Translations under genes and position numbers: made by a program
In this document: positions 32,482 to 44,661 of the stretch, in pieces
How positions within the stretch are numbered: the first letter of the stretch is position 1
How the letters are laid out: each line of letters begins with the position of its first letter
The notes under the pieces: generated by a model
Told to the model about the DNA's origin: nothing
Seen by the model: only the letters and a program-made list of their open reading frames with translations
The model's database searches: none
Origin: Euglena gracilis
Taxonomy: Eukaryota; Euglenida; Euglenophyceae; Euglenales
Reading direction: 5' to 3'
Assembly: GCA_039621445.1 (NCBI GenBank)
Contig: CP154955.1
Span: forward strand, 30,573,471-30,637,470
DNA: 64,000 nt

Positions 32482-32999
32482 CTGTGGGGGAGGCAGGGGG
32501 TGGGCCGGGGGTGGCATTGCCGGCCGGTCCGAGGGGCACGGCCGGGAAGTGAGTGGGGCTGAGATGCGAGGAGAGCCGTTGGGCGGTGAAGAAAATACCT
32601 GCGGAACAGACCAGCGCACAAAGGGGAAGGATCTCAGTCATGCGTCCAGGGGGGGGGGGGTTGTATGGGATGACCCACGTCCCACCCTACGAACTTTTTG
32701 GTCCCACGGTGCTGGGGAAGCGCGCAGTTTCTGGGCAAGCTGCGCGGATTCGGGGAGGGTTCCCACTTCATTTTAGGAATAGGGCAGGGTTGGGATTGGC
32801 CCGCCGAAAACTGGCTAATTTTCGACAAAAAGCCACTTTGGAAGATTTTCGAAAATGGATTTTGCCTAAAAAGTGCCCCAAGTCGACCTAAATTCCGCCT
32901 AAATTTGTTTACAATGCTGCATAACGTCTGCCCAAATTCCAAAAAAAAGGTGGACCTCCGGGAATCCGGTCGGAACCCTGACCCCATCCCAATCAGGGG

Positions 33000-33430
33000 T
33001 TTTTTTAAGACTGGGGGCGGGAGGGGGTCGGCACCCACCCACCCACCCCCTGGGGTGGGGCCCACCCGGGGAGGGGGGGGGTCCCGGGGTACCCACACAC
33101 TTTTGCCTGAAAATAGCCAAAAATGCTAAAAATAGCACCTTTTCAGAATTTTCGGCGCCTTCGGCGCCGAAAAAGATATACCAACCAGCCCCTACCCCCA
33201 CCCCCCCCCCCCCCGGGGGGGAAGGGGGTACAAGGGACCCACCCACCTACCCCCCCCCTGGGGGGAGGGGGTCCAAGACTAAAAAAAAACCCCTGATCCC
33301 AATCTATAACCCCACTTTCCCCGAAGGCGCGTGCGGGTCACCCCACACGACCCTCTTCCTGGAGCCACTTGCCCCCCCGGGGGGGGGGGGGGAGGCGGCA
33401 AATCGAGGATGGCTGAGTTATGCACTTCAT
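33000..33430. repeat. Dense G-run and C-run region
   Basis: Runs of 7-16 C or G alternate, with several C-run/G-run junctions (for example 33198-33222 and 33366-33390) that are palindromic. Around 33157-33170 is TTCGGCGCCTTCGGCGCCGAA, a hairpin with an 11-bp stem when flanks are included. It lies in an intron of the minus-strand gene. Confidence 0.7.
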
Positions 33431-33780
33431 TATTTGAAATCCTGCCAAGCAGGAGTATAATATATGGGTGCACCGTTGCACCGGAAACCTCCATGCAATC
33501 ACCAGCAAAAGCACAAAAAATGTTACCACAATTCAAACACACAAAACGCTGCGCATTGATTTCCGTTTCCACATGTGGTCAGGAATTACAGCGACTGATG
33601 CCCCATCCCCGTTTTTCACGATTCCATTGTCGGTTGCATTAAAAAAAAGCAAACAAAATGCCAAAAGCGCACATGAGAAAACTGGCATCACTCCACTGCC
33701 CACATCATTCAAAATTCAGCAGTGCTGGGGCAAGACGCCACCCTGCTGGGCAGGGGGGAGGGGGAGGGGGAGGGGCCCAC

Positions 33781-33894
33781 CGGCCACTTTTGCCGCCCGC
33801 CCTGCGCCTCCCGCTGGTGGACCTCCGCCCGGGCGGCGTACTCGTCCAGGGCCTGCAGCGCCGCCACCGTGGCCTCCGAGGGCGGCACCGACCC
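33781..33894 (-). CDS. EF-hand gene exon (alanine-rich linker)
   Basis: The acceptor is a run of about 20 C followed by GGCCCCAG; the exon then reads GSVPPSEATVAALQALDEYA in phase 0 and ends at CCG|GTGGGC, also phase 0 (38 codons). It continues helically (RAEVHQREAQGGRQKW). It is joined to 34448-34548 upstream and 32116-32481 downstream without breaking the frame. Confidence 0.55.
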
Positions 33895-34263
33895 CTGGGG
33901 CCGGGGGGGGGGGGGGGGGGGGGCTGGGTTTGGCCCGGGCAGTGCCTGGGGTTCACCCCAACAGGTCTGGGTCTCGGTCACCACGTTGGGGCAGCGTTGT
34001 GTTGCGTTGGGGGTTTGTTGTGAGGCACGCACGTGGGAGAAAATGCAGGCGTGAGTGATATTATTTCTACCCAAAAAATTTTGCAGTGTCGGCCTGCAAA
34101 TGCGAGTGGTGCCCGTGAGGCTTTTTTCTTGTACCAGGCTCAAGGTGGAGCAATCCTCATGAATACATTATAAACCAATTGTGAAATAGTTGGCAAAGGG
34201 TCATTAAAGCTGTGACCATGATAAGCACACTCTCAGCTCGAACATGAATATAATATGGAAACA

Positions 34264-34300
<37 letters not shown>
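34264..34300. repeat. (CA)n microsatellite
   Basis: About 17 uninterrupted CA units, in an intron. Other CA tracts are at 43182-43238 and 46058-46099. Confidence 0.97.
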
Positions 34301-34447
34301 GCAGCACAATGATGTCAACCAAAATGAAGATGCAAAAACTCTTTGAACACAATAGACCGACAACAAGCTTTGAAGATAGGGCCAGGGGGGGGACCTTTTT
34401 AAAAGAAAAACATAAACACTTTCCAGACCCTCCACGTGGCAGCAAAC

Positions 34448-34548
34448 CTGCTTGTGGGGCCGGCCCCAAGAGGCCACCATCTGCTTGAGGGTTGAAGACC
34501 ACAGGCTGGGGTACCACCCTAGGAGGTACTCTTCGAACGTGACGGTTC
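34448..34548 (-). CDS. EF-hand gene exon: second half of EF-hand unit 10
   Basis: Acceptor GGTCTCAG and donor CAG|GTTTGC. Entered in phase 1 it completes a glycine codon and reads TVTFEEYLLGWYPSLWSSTL and on to GRPHKQ (phase 0 out). With the preceding exon the loop becomes DADGSGTVTFEE: Asp at 1 and 3, Ser at 5, Gly at 6, Val at 8, Glu at 12. This is the only unit in the window with a fully canonical calcium-binding loop. The following YP matches the (L/Y/F)FP or YP seen in sister units. Confidence 0.85.
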
Positions 34549-34710
34549 CTGAGACCGTGCAGGCACCACGTTGCATGTGCACAGAAGTCGGACGGATAAT
34601 ACATACCACACTTCCATGCAATACAGTCATGGGTAGTGCGTACATCGACAAATACGTGCTCCGCCAAAGAATCACCTGAATGCAGGCAACTCCCTTAGAA
34701 ACCCGCTTAC

Positions 34711-34813
34711 CTGAGCCGTCAGCGTCCAGCACATTGAACGCTTTCATATCAAACTTCATGCCCCCCGACGTCTCGTCCCGCTGCTGCCGGAGGGTGTCGG
34801 GGTCGGAAGGGGG
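34711..34813 (-). CDS. EF-hand gene exon: first half of EF-hand unit 10
   Basis: Acceptor GGGGCTCCGCAG, donor TCAG|GTAAGC. It enters in phase 0 with PPSDPDTLRQQRDETSGG and then the E-helix and loop start MKFDMKAFNVLDADGSG, leaving in phase 1. The 162-bp intron after it interrupts the loop exactly after its sixth residue. Acidic and Gln-rich residues before the helix are a linker from unit 9. Confidence 0.85.
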
Positions 34814-35450
34814 CTGCGGAGCCCCCGTTCAACTGATGTCAAATGCCAAAAAAACGAGCATACAAAATACCCAACGAGTTGCTGTCACACACACATATAT
34901 ATATGGCAGGTGGACCTTTTGACACCCGGGGGAGCTATCAAAATGGACACTTGGTTGGCCACGGTGTACCCAGTGTCAGTGAAGGCGTGGGGTTAAGGTG
35001 AGGGGGGGGGATGCAATATGGACCCTCAAAAAACGCGACACAAATAAATGCAAAAAACGCAAAAAAAAGTTCAAATTGCAATGCCAACTCCTTAAGGAGC
35101 TCACCTGGGATGTACACTTTTCTGCTGGAGGGGACTTATAAATGAATATAAATGGCTCTCCACTGGTAAAATTTTTCCATTTTGCATAAAAATGCTTGAA
35201 ATGCTTGAAAAATGCAACATTGAAAAAAATGGACAAAAATTTTGGTCTCGGGGGGGGGGATCAGGGCCAAAACCAGAAAACCAGAAGCACAAAAATCCAA
35301 AAATCGCCAGGAAAAAAACACAAAAAAAAGCAAAAAAAAACGCCCAAAAATGCATTGTGTTGTCCCCCCTCAGGTTAGGGTGAAGGCCGCGGAATGTGTG
35401 CGCGACATGCATCCCTGGTCCGGATTGCGTGATTCCCAAAGGCGGCCGGC

Positions 35451-36515
<1,065 letters not shown>

Positions 36516-37316
36516 TGCATGTATGTATGTATGCCGCATGCCCATCCCCCGGGGGGGGGTGTCCAGCCAGCCAGCATCCTAAATCCAGGGCCGGAGGCCA
36601 GGCCAGCCGGCCGCAGGCTGGCAGCCAACTGGGATGCCCAGCTCACCTATCCCTTCATTTTTCCCCCTCGTTACAACTTCCTCCATCACAGCCCCCCAGC
36701 CTTGATCCAGATCCATCCATCAAAATGTCGAAAAAGGCGAAAATATTTTAGAAAATTTTGTTTGTCATCGACCCAGCCCAGCCCAGCCTGCTCCAGCCCA
36801 GACCCCCCCTCCCCCCCCTATCCCCCCCGGGGGGGGGGGGGGTCCAGCCAGCAGCTCATTTCCAGCCAGCAGCCTTTTTGCCAGCCGGAGGCTGGTCCAG
36901 GGGGGTCCTTAAGAAAACCCCGGGTGTGTGCATATATGTATGTGTGTGTGAGCCAAAAAGCATCCAGCTGCTATATATAATATGCAATATGTAAATATAT
37001 ATGTTGGTGGATGCTTGATGCCCCCCGGAGGCCATCAGGGGGGGGGGTCGGCAAAATATTTTGGGTTAATGATGGAGTGGGGCTAGGGTCAAGAGTTCGG
37101 CTTTTTTTAGGCCTAACTTGTACACCTAACACTAATCTATAAGGTAGGCCTAAAGTTAGGCCTGACTCCTAACCCTAACCCTATTCCATCAATAACGCAA
37201 GAAAAAATTTCCGACCCCTGGAAATGTTGAAAGCTCCCACCGGGGGAGCCAGTAAGGTGCCCTCCAGCTTAAGAAAACCCCTGATACAGACACACGCACA
37301 CACGCACACAACCCAC

Positions 37317-37454
37317 CTGCCTCGCTGTAATGCTATGTATGCGAAAAACCATTCTCAAGAACATATGCGGGCTGTTAACATACTGCTCAATCTCACTGGA
37401 ATGGTGCAGAATCAAAGGATAGACAACGGACAAAAGCCTTCCGTCCAAGCCCAT
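37317..37454 (-). CDS. EF-hand gene exon: second half of EF-hand unit 9
   Basis: Acceptor GCCAGCCGGCAG, donor AGGCAG|GTGGGT; 46 codons, phase 0 at both ends. It reads MGLDGRLLSVVYPLILHHSS then EIEQYVNSPHMFLRMVF. Joined to 37822-37870 the loop is DTKKMGLDGRLL followed by the VYP motif, a degenerate EF-hand with the glycine at position 6 kept. Confidence 0.75.
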
Positions 37455-37821
37455 CTGCCGGCTGGCATATGCAGTGCCAGCGCCAGGCCGTGAACGGTTG
37501 AACTGCTCCACAGTGAGGAACGCAGACAGGCGGCAGCATATGGGGCGTGTCGGGGGAAATATTTTTCACCTTTTTTTCTATTTGGCACCTATTGGCATCC
37601 ATATCTGCTTTCTTGACTTTTTTTGGTTTTCTTGGCATATAAAAGCTTTTCAATGCAGAGAGAAAATTTATATTCATTTGGGCATTTTGGGTGGTGAAAA
37701 ATAAGAAGAAGAATAAAAAAAGCTGAATAGACCAATGCATTTCACCAAAGAACCACAGAATTTCAACCTGGCAGAAATTGGTGGGTACAAACCGAGTGGT
37801 ACGACGCGGCCTGGGGCCAAC

Positions 37822-37870
37822 CTTCTTTGTATCCAAAGCCTCAAATGCGTGCTTCAGCCGGAAATACTCC
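37822..37870 (-). CDS. EF-hand gene exon: first half of EF-hand unit 9
   Basis: A 49-bp exon between CATCCCAG and AAGAAG|GTTGGC. Phase 2 in, phase 0 out: EYFRLKHAFEALDTKK, an E-helix and loop start. The donor is not a strong consensus; the call is supported by agreement of phase on both sides and by the matching half-unit downstream. Confidence 0.65.
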
Positions 37871-37929
37871 CTGGGATGGGTGGGTGGGTGCCGGGGATGC
37901 TCAAATGTCACCAGTTAAAAAAAGCCTTT

Positions 37930-38251
37930 TCGTTCAGCACTGAACTTCAATAACGACAAAAGATGAAATGCCCCTCCTTTGGCCAGTCTTTGGACGTCAG
38001 CCAAATATGCAAACAATTCAAATATGAGCATCCCTAGATTCAACTGAAGCTCGGGCGATTTATTTTCCACCACGAGAATGAGGATCATCTGGAGAGTATG
38101 TTCTAGGGGAAGAGTCTTCAAACTCCAGACTTGACCTCCAAACAGTCAAATATACATTCCTTGTTGAATGGCGGTGCTGAGAAGGCTGTCCAGCAAACCC
38201 ACGGATGTAAGCCTCGGGAGGGTGGGTTTGTTGTTCCCAACCTTCTGTTTG
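37930..38251 (-). pseudogene. Coding-like region, possible ARM-type helical exon
   Basis: After an acceptor (CATTTTTCAG) the minus frame reads KVGNNKPTLPRLTSVGLLDS, LLSTAIQQG, a TGA, and then HTLQMILILVVENKSPELQL and LIFELFAYLADVQRLAKGGA. The leucine-rich helical pattern resembles ARM/HEAT-like domains of large scaffold proteins, but I cannot assign a family. The in-frame TGA could be a pseudogene lesion, an unrecognised intron or an unrelated fragment. Confidence 0.4.
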
Positions 38252-38979
38252 CTGAAAAATGCAGAATAATGACACGATTTCAGATGCCCAAATAACAAAT
38301 TGGGTGATTTATTATTGGGTGGCAGGGATGATGGGGAAGCCTTGAGGCGTGGGGGGGGGGTTCACCCCCTCCCAACACCGGGGGGGGGGGGGATTTCGGG
38401 TTTATGAACCGGCAAACGGTCAGACACCAGGACAAAATTGGTGGAAAATCCTTGGTTCTTCTTTGAAAAATAAAAAAAAATCTCATTTTTTGATTTGAAA
38501 ACTTTGCACACTGTTATGTGGAAAACACCAAATCATCCAAAAATGTGCAATATGCTCAGGAAGGAGGAAAAGGTGCTTTTTTATTCATTTTCCGGAAGCG
38601 CCAGAAGAATTTTTTTTGCTGTTTTTAAAAACTGCCAAGGAGTGGGGTAGGGGGTCCGGACACCCCTGCAAATCTAGGGGGGGGGGGTATTCCGGATCCC
38701 CCCCCCCTGGATACCACAGGCTTCCCATCTATCCCCGTTGGATGTCGTTAATTATGCACCTGTACCCTTCTCTAACCTAACACTCTAACTCCTGTGAATG
38801 TGCTCATTATAAAATGGTGGGGCGATCTCACGTTGGGTTTTCAAATATCTCCAAACAGTGTTGCTGATTCATATCAAGGTAAATAGGTTTAGATCCAATA
38901 TTGCTTGAACAACCATAAACAACTCCGGTTTTCGGTGGAGTTCCGCCCAAGACTTAGGGCGCCGCTGGACATTTGGTAC

Positions 38980-39063
38980 CCAAGTGTGACGCATGCGGCA
39001 CGTACCGCTCCGGGATGTTGGGGCATGTGACGCGGTAGACCTCCTTCGGGTCCACGGCCAGGG
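38980..39063 (-). CDS. Candidate exon, frame uncertain
   Basis: A possible 84-bp exon between CCCGTTCAG and TTGG|GTACCA. All three frames are open. As a phase 2-2 exon it would fit between 39307-39433 and 37822-37870 without shifting them; another frame reads VDPKEVYRVTCPNIPERYVP. It may equally be intronic. Confidence 0.3.
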
Positions 39064-39306
39064 CTGAACGGGAAGGCCTGGGGTGGGTCGACCCCCCCCC
39101 CCACCTGGGAAGTGGAGGGCTTGTCAACCCCCACCACACCACACCACCAGCAAAGAAAAATCCTTCTTCGGCGCCGAAAATGACAAAAGAAAATTCTGAC
39201 TGAAAAATCGGTGCCCCAGAAATTTGGGAAAGCCTGGGGGGGGAGGGGGTGGAACCCTACTCACAACCAGGGGGGAGGGAGGGGGGTCGAACCCCCCCCA
39301 CACCAC

Positions 39307-39433
39307 CCATAAGATTTCAGGGATTCCCGTACAGCACTGTCCACAGCCGGGAACAGCACCTGCAAGAAGTCTGGGAACCGCACCGGGCCGCCCCCGCATG
39401 CGTTGTGGAAATCCAGCCGCTGGAGGTGGACCC
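39307..39433 (-). CDS. EF-hand gene exon: EF-hand unit 8
   Basis: Acceptor CCCCCCCTCCCACAG, probable donor GG|GTGGTG. Phase 1 in, phase 2 out. It reads VHLQRLDFHNACGGGPVRFP then DFLQVLFPAVDSAVRESLK. The glycine-rich loop has an insertion relative to a canonical EF loop, but the following FLQVLFP matches LLRALFP and LLRRLFP of sister units. Confidence 0.75.
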
Positions 39434-41668
39434 CTGTGGGAGGGGGGGCCGAATGCTGAAACCCGCACGCGCGACACAGAACCAGCCAAGGTCTGCGCAA
39501 AGACCTTCTCTTCGGAATCACAACGGGAAAAATGAGGCAAAGAGCTAAATTAAATGAATAAACTGTCAGTGTGTTGGTTCGAAAAATGACAAAATGACAA
39601 AATAAAAATGCCAGCGGGCACGTGAACAGGCACACAGCACAAGCCACACTCGCTTGTGAGCAAGCACCTTCGGCCAAAAGCAATACGAAACAGCCAAAAG
39701 CGACCATAAACAACCAGCAGCCAGAAATGACTGCTTCTGGCTGCTTTTGGCCACTTTTGGCCCCTTTATTTTTGGTCACTTCTTGGGCAGATCTCGCGAT
39801 TAAGCTTTTTTCTTCATTGGTTTCATCTTCGTTTTGCTTCATTTTTATTAATTTGCCCACGTAGGCCTTTTTTTTGAAAGAAACATCAATAAAAAATGGG
39901 GGAAAATGACAGTAATTGACCACCAAAAAAAATCTAAAATGTACGCAGGGTGTGATGTGGTGCCCTGGGATGCGGAGATGGAAGCAGGGACATCGCCAGT
40001 TGGGGTGCCTGAGTTTTGAGGTGCCACTGCAGCATACAGGGCACATGACACCCAGCAAGTTGCTTGGGAACTTTCCAAATGGCCTGATCAACGTGGGATG
40101 TTAATGGAAAGTTTTGGTGAGATGTGCCCAAGACTGATACAACACCCTGAAACTTCGACTTGTGAGAATTGGTGATGTGTAAATGCATGTGTGCAATGCG
40201 CAAATAGACAGTGTGCGCAAATGTGCACACCAACCCTTTGTGTGACTGCAAAACTGCGAAAAAGAGAATGTTTGCCAGCTAAAATTGATGTGTTTGTAGA
40301 ATTGTTCAAGTGGTTGGTTTGTGCAAATGTGCAAACCGCCTGTTTGGTCAGTTTGTGCAATGGTCAATTTAAAGTGGTTGGTGTGGCAAATGTGCACATT
40401 GTCCATTTGTGCATTTTCGCAAACTGACATCATTTCGATGGACACCTTGCCACTGAACTCAATGATTAACTGGTGGGAATTGTACTGTTTTATGTATCCT
40501 CCTCAACAACCACCAGTGACAGATTCTCCAACAATTTATTGTGTATGTTGCATGTGAACTTCCACTGCTTTAGCAACCAAGTTTCAAAATTTCAACAACG
40601 AGCTGCAAAACTTCAAATAATCAGCAAAGGGGTGGACCTGTCGCCCCACTTCCAGAAGACTACCTGGCACTGGCAACTGTCACACAAGAAATGGGAGTGT
40701 GGGTACCGGAGTTTTTGTGTACCCCCACCCCCTCAGATTGTCCTCTCCCCAGATTGGCCATTTGGGTTTTGCAAAATACCCCGGGCCAGATAAGCCATTC
40801 GATTCTCGGAGAAATACCATGCCAAATTGGTCATTTCCCTATTTTTAACCCCCCCCTCAAATTGGCCATCAGGCCAAGGGGAAAATTTTACTTTCACCCC
40901 CAAAATTGGCTATTTTGGTCAAAAATGGGGAACCCCCGTGGCAGATTGCTCCCCCCAGATTGCTCATTTGGGAGGTCCAAGGCCGCCAGAGAGGTGGCCA
41001 CTCTGGGGGGGGGGGGGTGAGTGTATTTGGGGGGGGGGGTTGCACTTTGAGGGGATTGGTCACGAGGTTTTCCACTCCGACCACTCAAAAAAAAAACAGC
41101 AGCAAAATCGGCCAAAATTCTGGGAGTTTCAGGGCCAAAATGACAATTCGCTTGGATTTGTCGCCGTCGTGCTCCCCATATCCCCGCCTCTGAGCCGCAT
41201 CTGCAACAGCACCTGCATCCACTTCAGTGCGTTAATTCGACTTCAACAGCTCCAGTACCCACATACTTCAGGACCCCCGCATCAACCCCACTGGCCACAT
41301 CTGCTCTTTTGACTGATCCACTCCAGCGTTTTTGCACCCCCGCATCCCTGCACCATAAATTCATATGTGGCTACCAATTGTTCAAAAAGGAGTTGCACCT
41401 TCACACACAGCCAACCCAAAATGATTGAAGCACTGAAAAACTTCAAAAAATTATCAAAATAATAAAAATGGCTCAAAATGGTGAAAAATGTTGAGCAATG
41501 GCAAAAATGACAAACAAAAAAACCAAAATGCAAAAATGGCTTAAAATGGACAAGGAAAACAATTGGTGGTCAAATGTGGTCAAAAATGATCAAAAATGGG
41601 CGAAACCCGGTCAAAATGGACGACCCAAGCGGCCAAAAGTGGCCTAAATGGCTACCTCGGAACCCCAC

Positions 41669-41704
41669 CTTTGGCCTCCAAAATTCCCATCGCCCTGCAT
41701 TGCC
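41669..41704 (-). CDS. Candidate 36-bp microexon
   Basis: Lies between GATGATGCAG and AAAG|GTGGGG. As a phase 1-1 exon (reading QCRAMGILEAK) it can be inserted between 41916-42009 and 39307-39433 without changing frame. No other support. Confidence 0.3.
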
Positions 41705-41759
41705 CTGCATCATCGAAGGTGCTTGATTGTAAACATCCACCGTGCTCAGGGACAAAAAC

Positions 41760-41830
41760 CTTGCTGAGCCACTTCTATATCCAGAATAGCAACTGCACAA
41801 TTCTCCAGGCGAATATCCCCCCAAGAAACC
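41760..41830 (-). CDS. Candidate exon with incompatible phase
   Basis: GTATTACAAG|GG ... CAAG|GTTTTT encloses a strongly coding-looking peptide, VSWGDIRLENCAVAILDIEV. It needs a phase-2 entry, but the exon upstream leaves in phase 1, so it does not fit the gene model unless an exon is missing or a sequence error exists. Confidence 0.35.
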
Positions 41831-41915
41831 CTTGTAATACGACCATAGAGCAAAAAAAAAAACGAAAAAAAAAAAGAAACCAAAAAAAGTGATCCATATA
41901 GCGACAGTAACGTAC

Positions 41916-42009
41916 CGTGGATAAACGAAGGGAAGCTGTGTAGCTTCGGCAAGCTCAGAACTCCTTTTGTGGAGATCCGTCTGAACTCTTCACGAAGTAG
42001 CTTGAGCTC
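41916..42009 (-). CDS. EF-hand gene exon: EF-hand unit 7
   Basis: A strong acceptor (CTCTCCCCCCTCCAG) and donor (CACG|GTACGT). Phase 0 in, phase 1 out: ELKLLREEFRRISTKGVLSL then PKLHSFPSFIH. The helix and S-x-K-G-V-L-S-L resemble an EF-hand with calcium ligands lost; the PKLHSFP end corresponds to the LLxxLFP of other units. Confidence 0.75.
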
Positions 42010-42179
42010 CTGGAGGGGGGAGAGGGAGAGGGACGCGTTCACTTGTCTCGTTTCTTCTGTCCTCTTTTGCCCTTTTTCTTTTCTCTGCCTTCGTTTCTTT
42101 TAACCCTTTGTTATCCTGTCGTCCTGTTCCTTTGTGTTTGCATCTCCTCCTTCTGCTCAAGTTTTTTTTTGTCTACTGC

Positions 42180-42520
42180 TTGCCTTTTTTTGCTGCTGTT
42201 GACCACTTTTGCCAACTTTTGGCCACTTTTTGCTGCTTTGATTTCAAAAACAGCAAAAAAGTGGTCATGAATGGCCAAACATGATTTTTAAAAAAAATGC
42301 CCAAAAATATCCAAAAATGGCCAAAAAAAAGTCAAAACCGAGCAGAAATAGAAAAAAAGAGGCGAAAATGAATCAAAAGCACCAAAAAAAGGTGGCAAAA
42401 ATGGCCTTAAAATTGGCAAATGTGGGCAAAATTGGGCAAAAAAAATGGTCAAAAGGTGTAAAAAAAAACGTCTAGAAGTGGCCCAAAGCCAGAATTCGCA
42501 AAAAGTGGCCAAAGGTCACG
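42180..42520. repeat. Second TTTTGGCC/AAAATGGCC low-complexity stretch
   Basis: T-rich words (TTTTGGCCAC) at 42185-42240 followed by A-rich AAAATGGCC words at 42250-42500: a shorter version of the mirrored arrangement at 30040-30840. It lies in an intron. Confidence 0.6.
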
Positions 42521-42589
42521 CCCAGTCACGCCCTTCACACCCAGTCGCGCCCACATTTCACAGGTGCTTGGTAACCCCCCCAAAAAAAT

Positions 42590-42995
42590 AAAGCCCGGGT
42601 CTTATTTTTGGGTCCGATTCTGGAAGCCTCCAGGGGGGGGTCTTATTTTCGGATTTTTTTCTTGACCGATACGGGCCCGAAAAAACACCATTTTTCAGGT
42701 TCCCAAGAGCACTAAAAAATGTCCTTCGGCGCTTCGCACCATGTGTGAATTGGTGTAAATTGACATTTACCATGTTTTTTGCACTTCAAATATCTGAAAT
42801 GCTTTGAAATTTCATCATTTTTGTGTATGAATTTGGGGTTTTTGGTATTTTTCCAGAGAAAATTTTCACCGTCCCCGGCGCTTCGCGCCGTTGGGGGGGG
42901 TCTTATTTATGGGGGGTCTTATTTTTGGATTTTTGCTCGATTGCGCCAAGGGGGAGGCTTATTTTGGGGAGGGTCTTATTGGGGGGGGGGGCGGG
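42590..42995 (+). repeat. Cluster of G-run plus TCTTATTTTTGG words
   Basis: GGGTCTTATTTTTGGG, GGGGTCTTATTTTCGG, GGGTCTTATTTATGG, GGGTCTTATTTTTGG, GGCTTATTTTGGGG and GGGTCTTATTGGG occur within 400 bp. Between them is a GGCGCTTCGCGCC hairpin (about 42878). The unit size is irregular. Confidence 0.7.
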
Positions 42996-43344
42996 TTAGT
43001 GCGGGAAGCCTTGGAACGGATTTCAGCCTCCAATGAACAACACAACCAACTTAAGAACTCCGCCCCACAAGGTGGGCTCCATATTCACAAACCCCGCCAC
43101 ATTTTCCCGCTTCCTTCGCACACCACGAACCTTAACGACCGTCAAAGGTGGCTGATGCCATCATACATCACAGAAATAAAACACACGCACACGCACACAC
43201 AACACTCACAGGCACACGCGCGCGCGCACACACACAATGGACAATACAAAAATAATGAGGAGCAATGGTGTCTTCCCACAGGGGAAAAATACGTCACCCA
43301 GCCAATCCAGCCCAAACGCAGCGTGGCCACACACAATGACACAC

Positions 43345-43490
43345 TTTGGCGGTGATGGAGGTCTGGCACAACCGGGCAAGGTTGAGCCAGGGCAGGCGGG
43401 GGAAGAGGCGGCGGAGCAGCTTGTAGAAGGTCACGGCGCCGGAGCGGTCGGTGTCCATGCAGCGGAAGAGCAGCGGGGTGATGGTGCGCC
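43345..43490 (-). CDS. EF-hand gene exon: EF-hand unit 6
   Basis: Acceptor GATCATTCCGTCCCAG, donor CAAA|GTGTGT; phase 1 in, phase 0 out, 48 codons. RTITPLLFRCMDTDRSGAVT then FYKLLRRLFPRLPWLNLARL. The loop DTDRSGAVTFYK keeps Asp 1 and 3, Ser 5 and Gly 6, but position 12 is Lys, so calcium binding is doubtful. This unit shows most clearly the family signature LLRxLFP after the loop. Confidence 0.85.
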
Positions 43491-44219
43491 CTGGGACGGA
43501 ATGATCGACGTGATCGACGGATGGCGGTGGTACCCCCTGTCCAAGGCCGGCCGATCAATATGTCGTTGACACGGATGGGGGGCTGTCAGTGACCTGGTGG
43601 GGTGTCAACGCCACTGTAATTCAATGAAAAACCTTGGGTAGAGTTCTGGAAAAATGTGGATGACATGGAAGGTGTGGTAACGAGACAGTGTGTCTTGGAC
43701 AATAGGGTCCACGTCCTCTCCCCCGCCCGCCACCAGAAACCGATTGGACTGCCTCCGTGGAATAATCAAATAAACCAAAGCAATTTCTCTACAGCGAGCC
43801 TTGACAAGGTTTGCCAATGTGATATGTTGCCAAAAGGTTGTACTAAAGCTACCCACACCGACATTGGACTGCTGCTTCCCCAGGATAGGGTTGGATCAGT
43901 CTGAGGTATTAGGTCAGGTTTGCTCGTAGCGCTGTAGCAGAGCTGGCTTGGGTGCTGTCTGGGTACACAATGGGAGGAAATAAGCTTTTGGGTATGTAAT
44001 TGAATACCCACCCACTCAATTGAGGGTTGGTTTCCCTTTTTGACACAGCGTATTCGTACGAGACATTAAATGTTCAATTTTCTTTATTTGTGGCCCACCA
44101 GGAGCCCAAAAGATCATCGTCCTTCCGGTTTACACCAACGATTTTGAAGACCCAATTTCATTGGCTTTAAAGAATGTTTGAAACTGCGTTCGGTTTTGAG
44201 ATTCTGAACACAGCAGCAC

Positions 44220-44361
44220 CTCCCTCGCCAAGCACACCCGCCACGACCTTCCCCACCAGCTGCAGCTCCGATAGCTCCCCAAGGCGGTCAGTGTCAAGGG
44301 CGTGGAAAGCATCGAACGCGGCTCGGGAGGCACGGTACCCCCCCGGACGACCGGCAAGCAA
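44220..44361 (-). CDS. EF-hand gene exon: EF-hand unit 5
   Basis: Probable acceptor CCAAGGTCTGAG and donor GGAG|GTGCTG; phase 0 in, phase 1 out. It reads LLAGRPGGYRASRAAFDAFH then ALDTDRLGELSELQLVGKVV. The loop DTDRLGELSELQ has Asp 1 and 3 and Gly 6 with Gln at 12. The acceptor lacks a good pyrimidine tract, so the 5' border may be slightly different. Confidence 0.7.
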
Positions 44362-44501
44362 CTCAGACCTTGGAAGCAATGCTATGGAGACCGCCCCTCA
44401 CAATTATCGATGCGCAGTCTGAGGTGGCAGGCAGCATGGGCGGACAGCTCTGCCCTTTCTGCCGCGGCACAAAGACAAAAGCCACGCCCCTGAAACCTCA
44501 C

Positions 44502-44661
44502 GTGGAGCCCTGCGCTGACACTGCTCGTCCTGAGCCAGGGGTCAGCCAGCTTGCGTCGTGGTGCCTTCCGAGGCAGGTACAGCATGTTGGTCTCTGTCAG
44601 CTCGTCGGCATCCAGGGCGGGTCGAGTCGGGGCGATGTCGATGGTGGAGCTGTGGCAAAAC
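44502..44661 (-). CDS. EF-hand gene exon: EF-hand unit 4
   Basis: Acceptor CTTTCTCACTCTGCAG, donor CCAC|GTGAGG; phase 2 in, phase 0 out. FCHSSTIDIAPTRPALDADE then LTETNMLYLPRKAPRRKLAD. The loop DADELTETNMLY lacks the glycine; LYLPRKAP stands where other units have LLRALFP. It would be a structural, non-binding EF-like unit. Confidence 0.7.

Noticed and set aside
32021-32776. A 251-codon plus-strand frame
   Set aside because: It is the antisense shadow of the GC-rich last exon of the minus-strand EF-hand gene; the minus frame shows an internal peptide duplication and phase continuity.
40191-40427. CA/TG-rich frames around GTGCAAATGTGCA words
   Set aside because: Low-complexity intronic sequence without exon signals.
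43605-43856. Coding-like frame KARCREIALVYLIIPRR...
   Set aside because: It lies between two exons that already join in phase, and no splice-site pair makes it a phase 1-1 exon. Kept only as a note.
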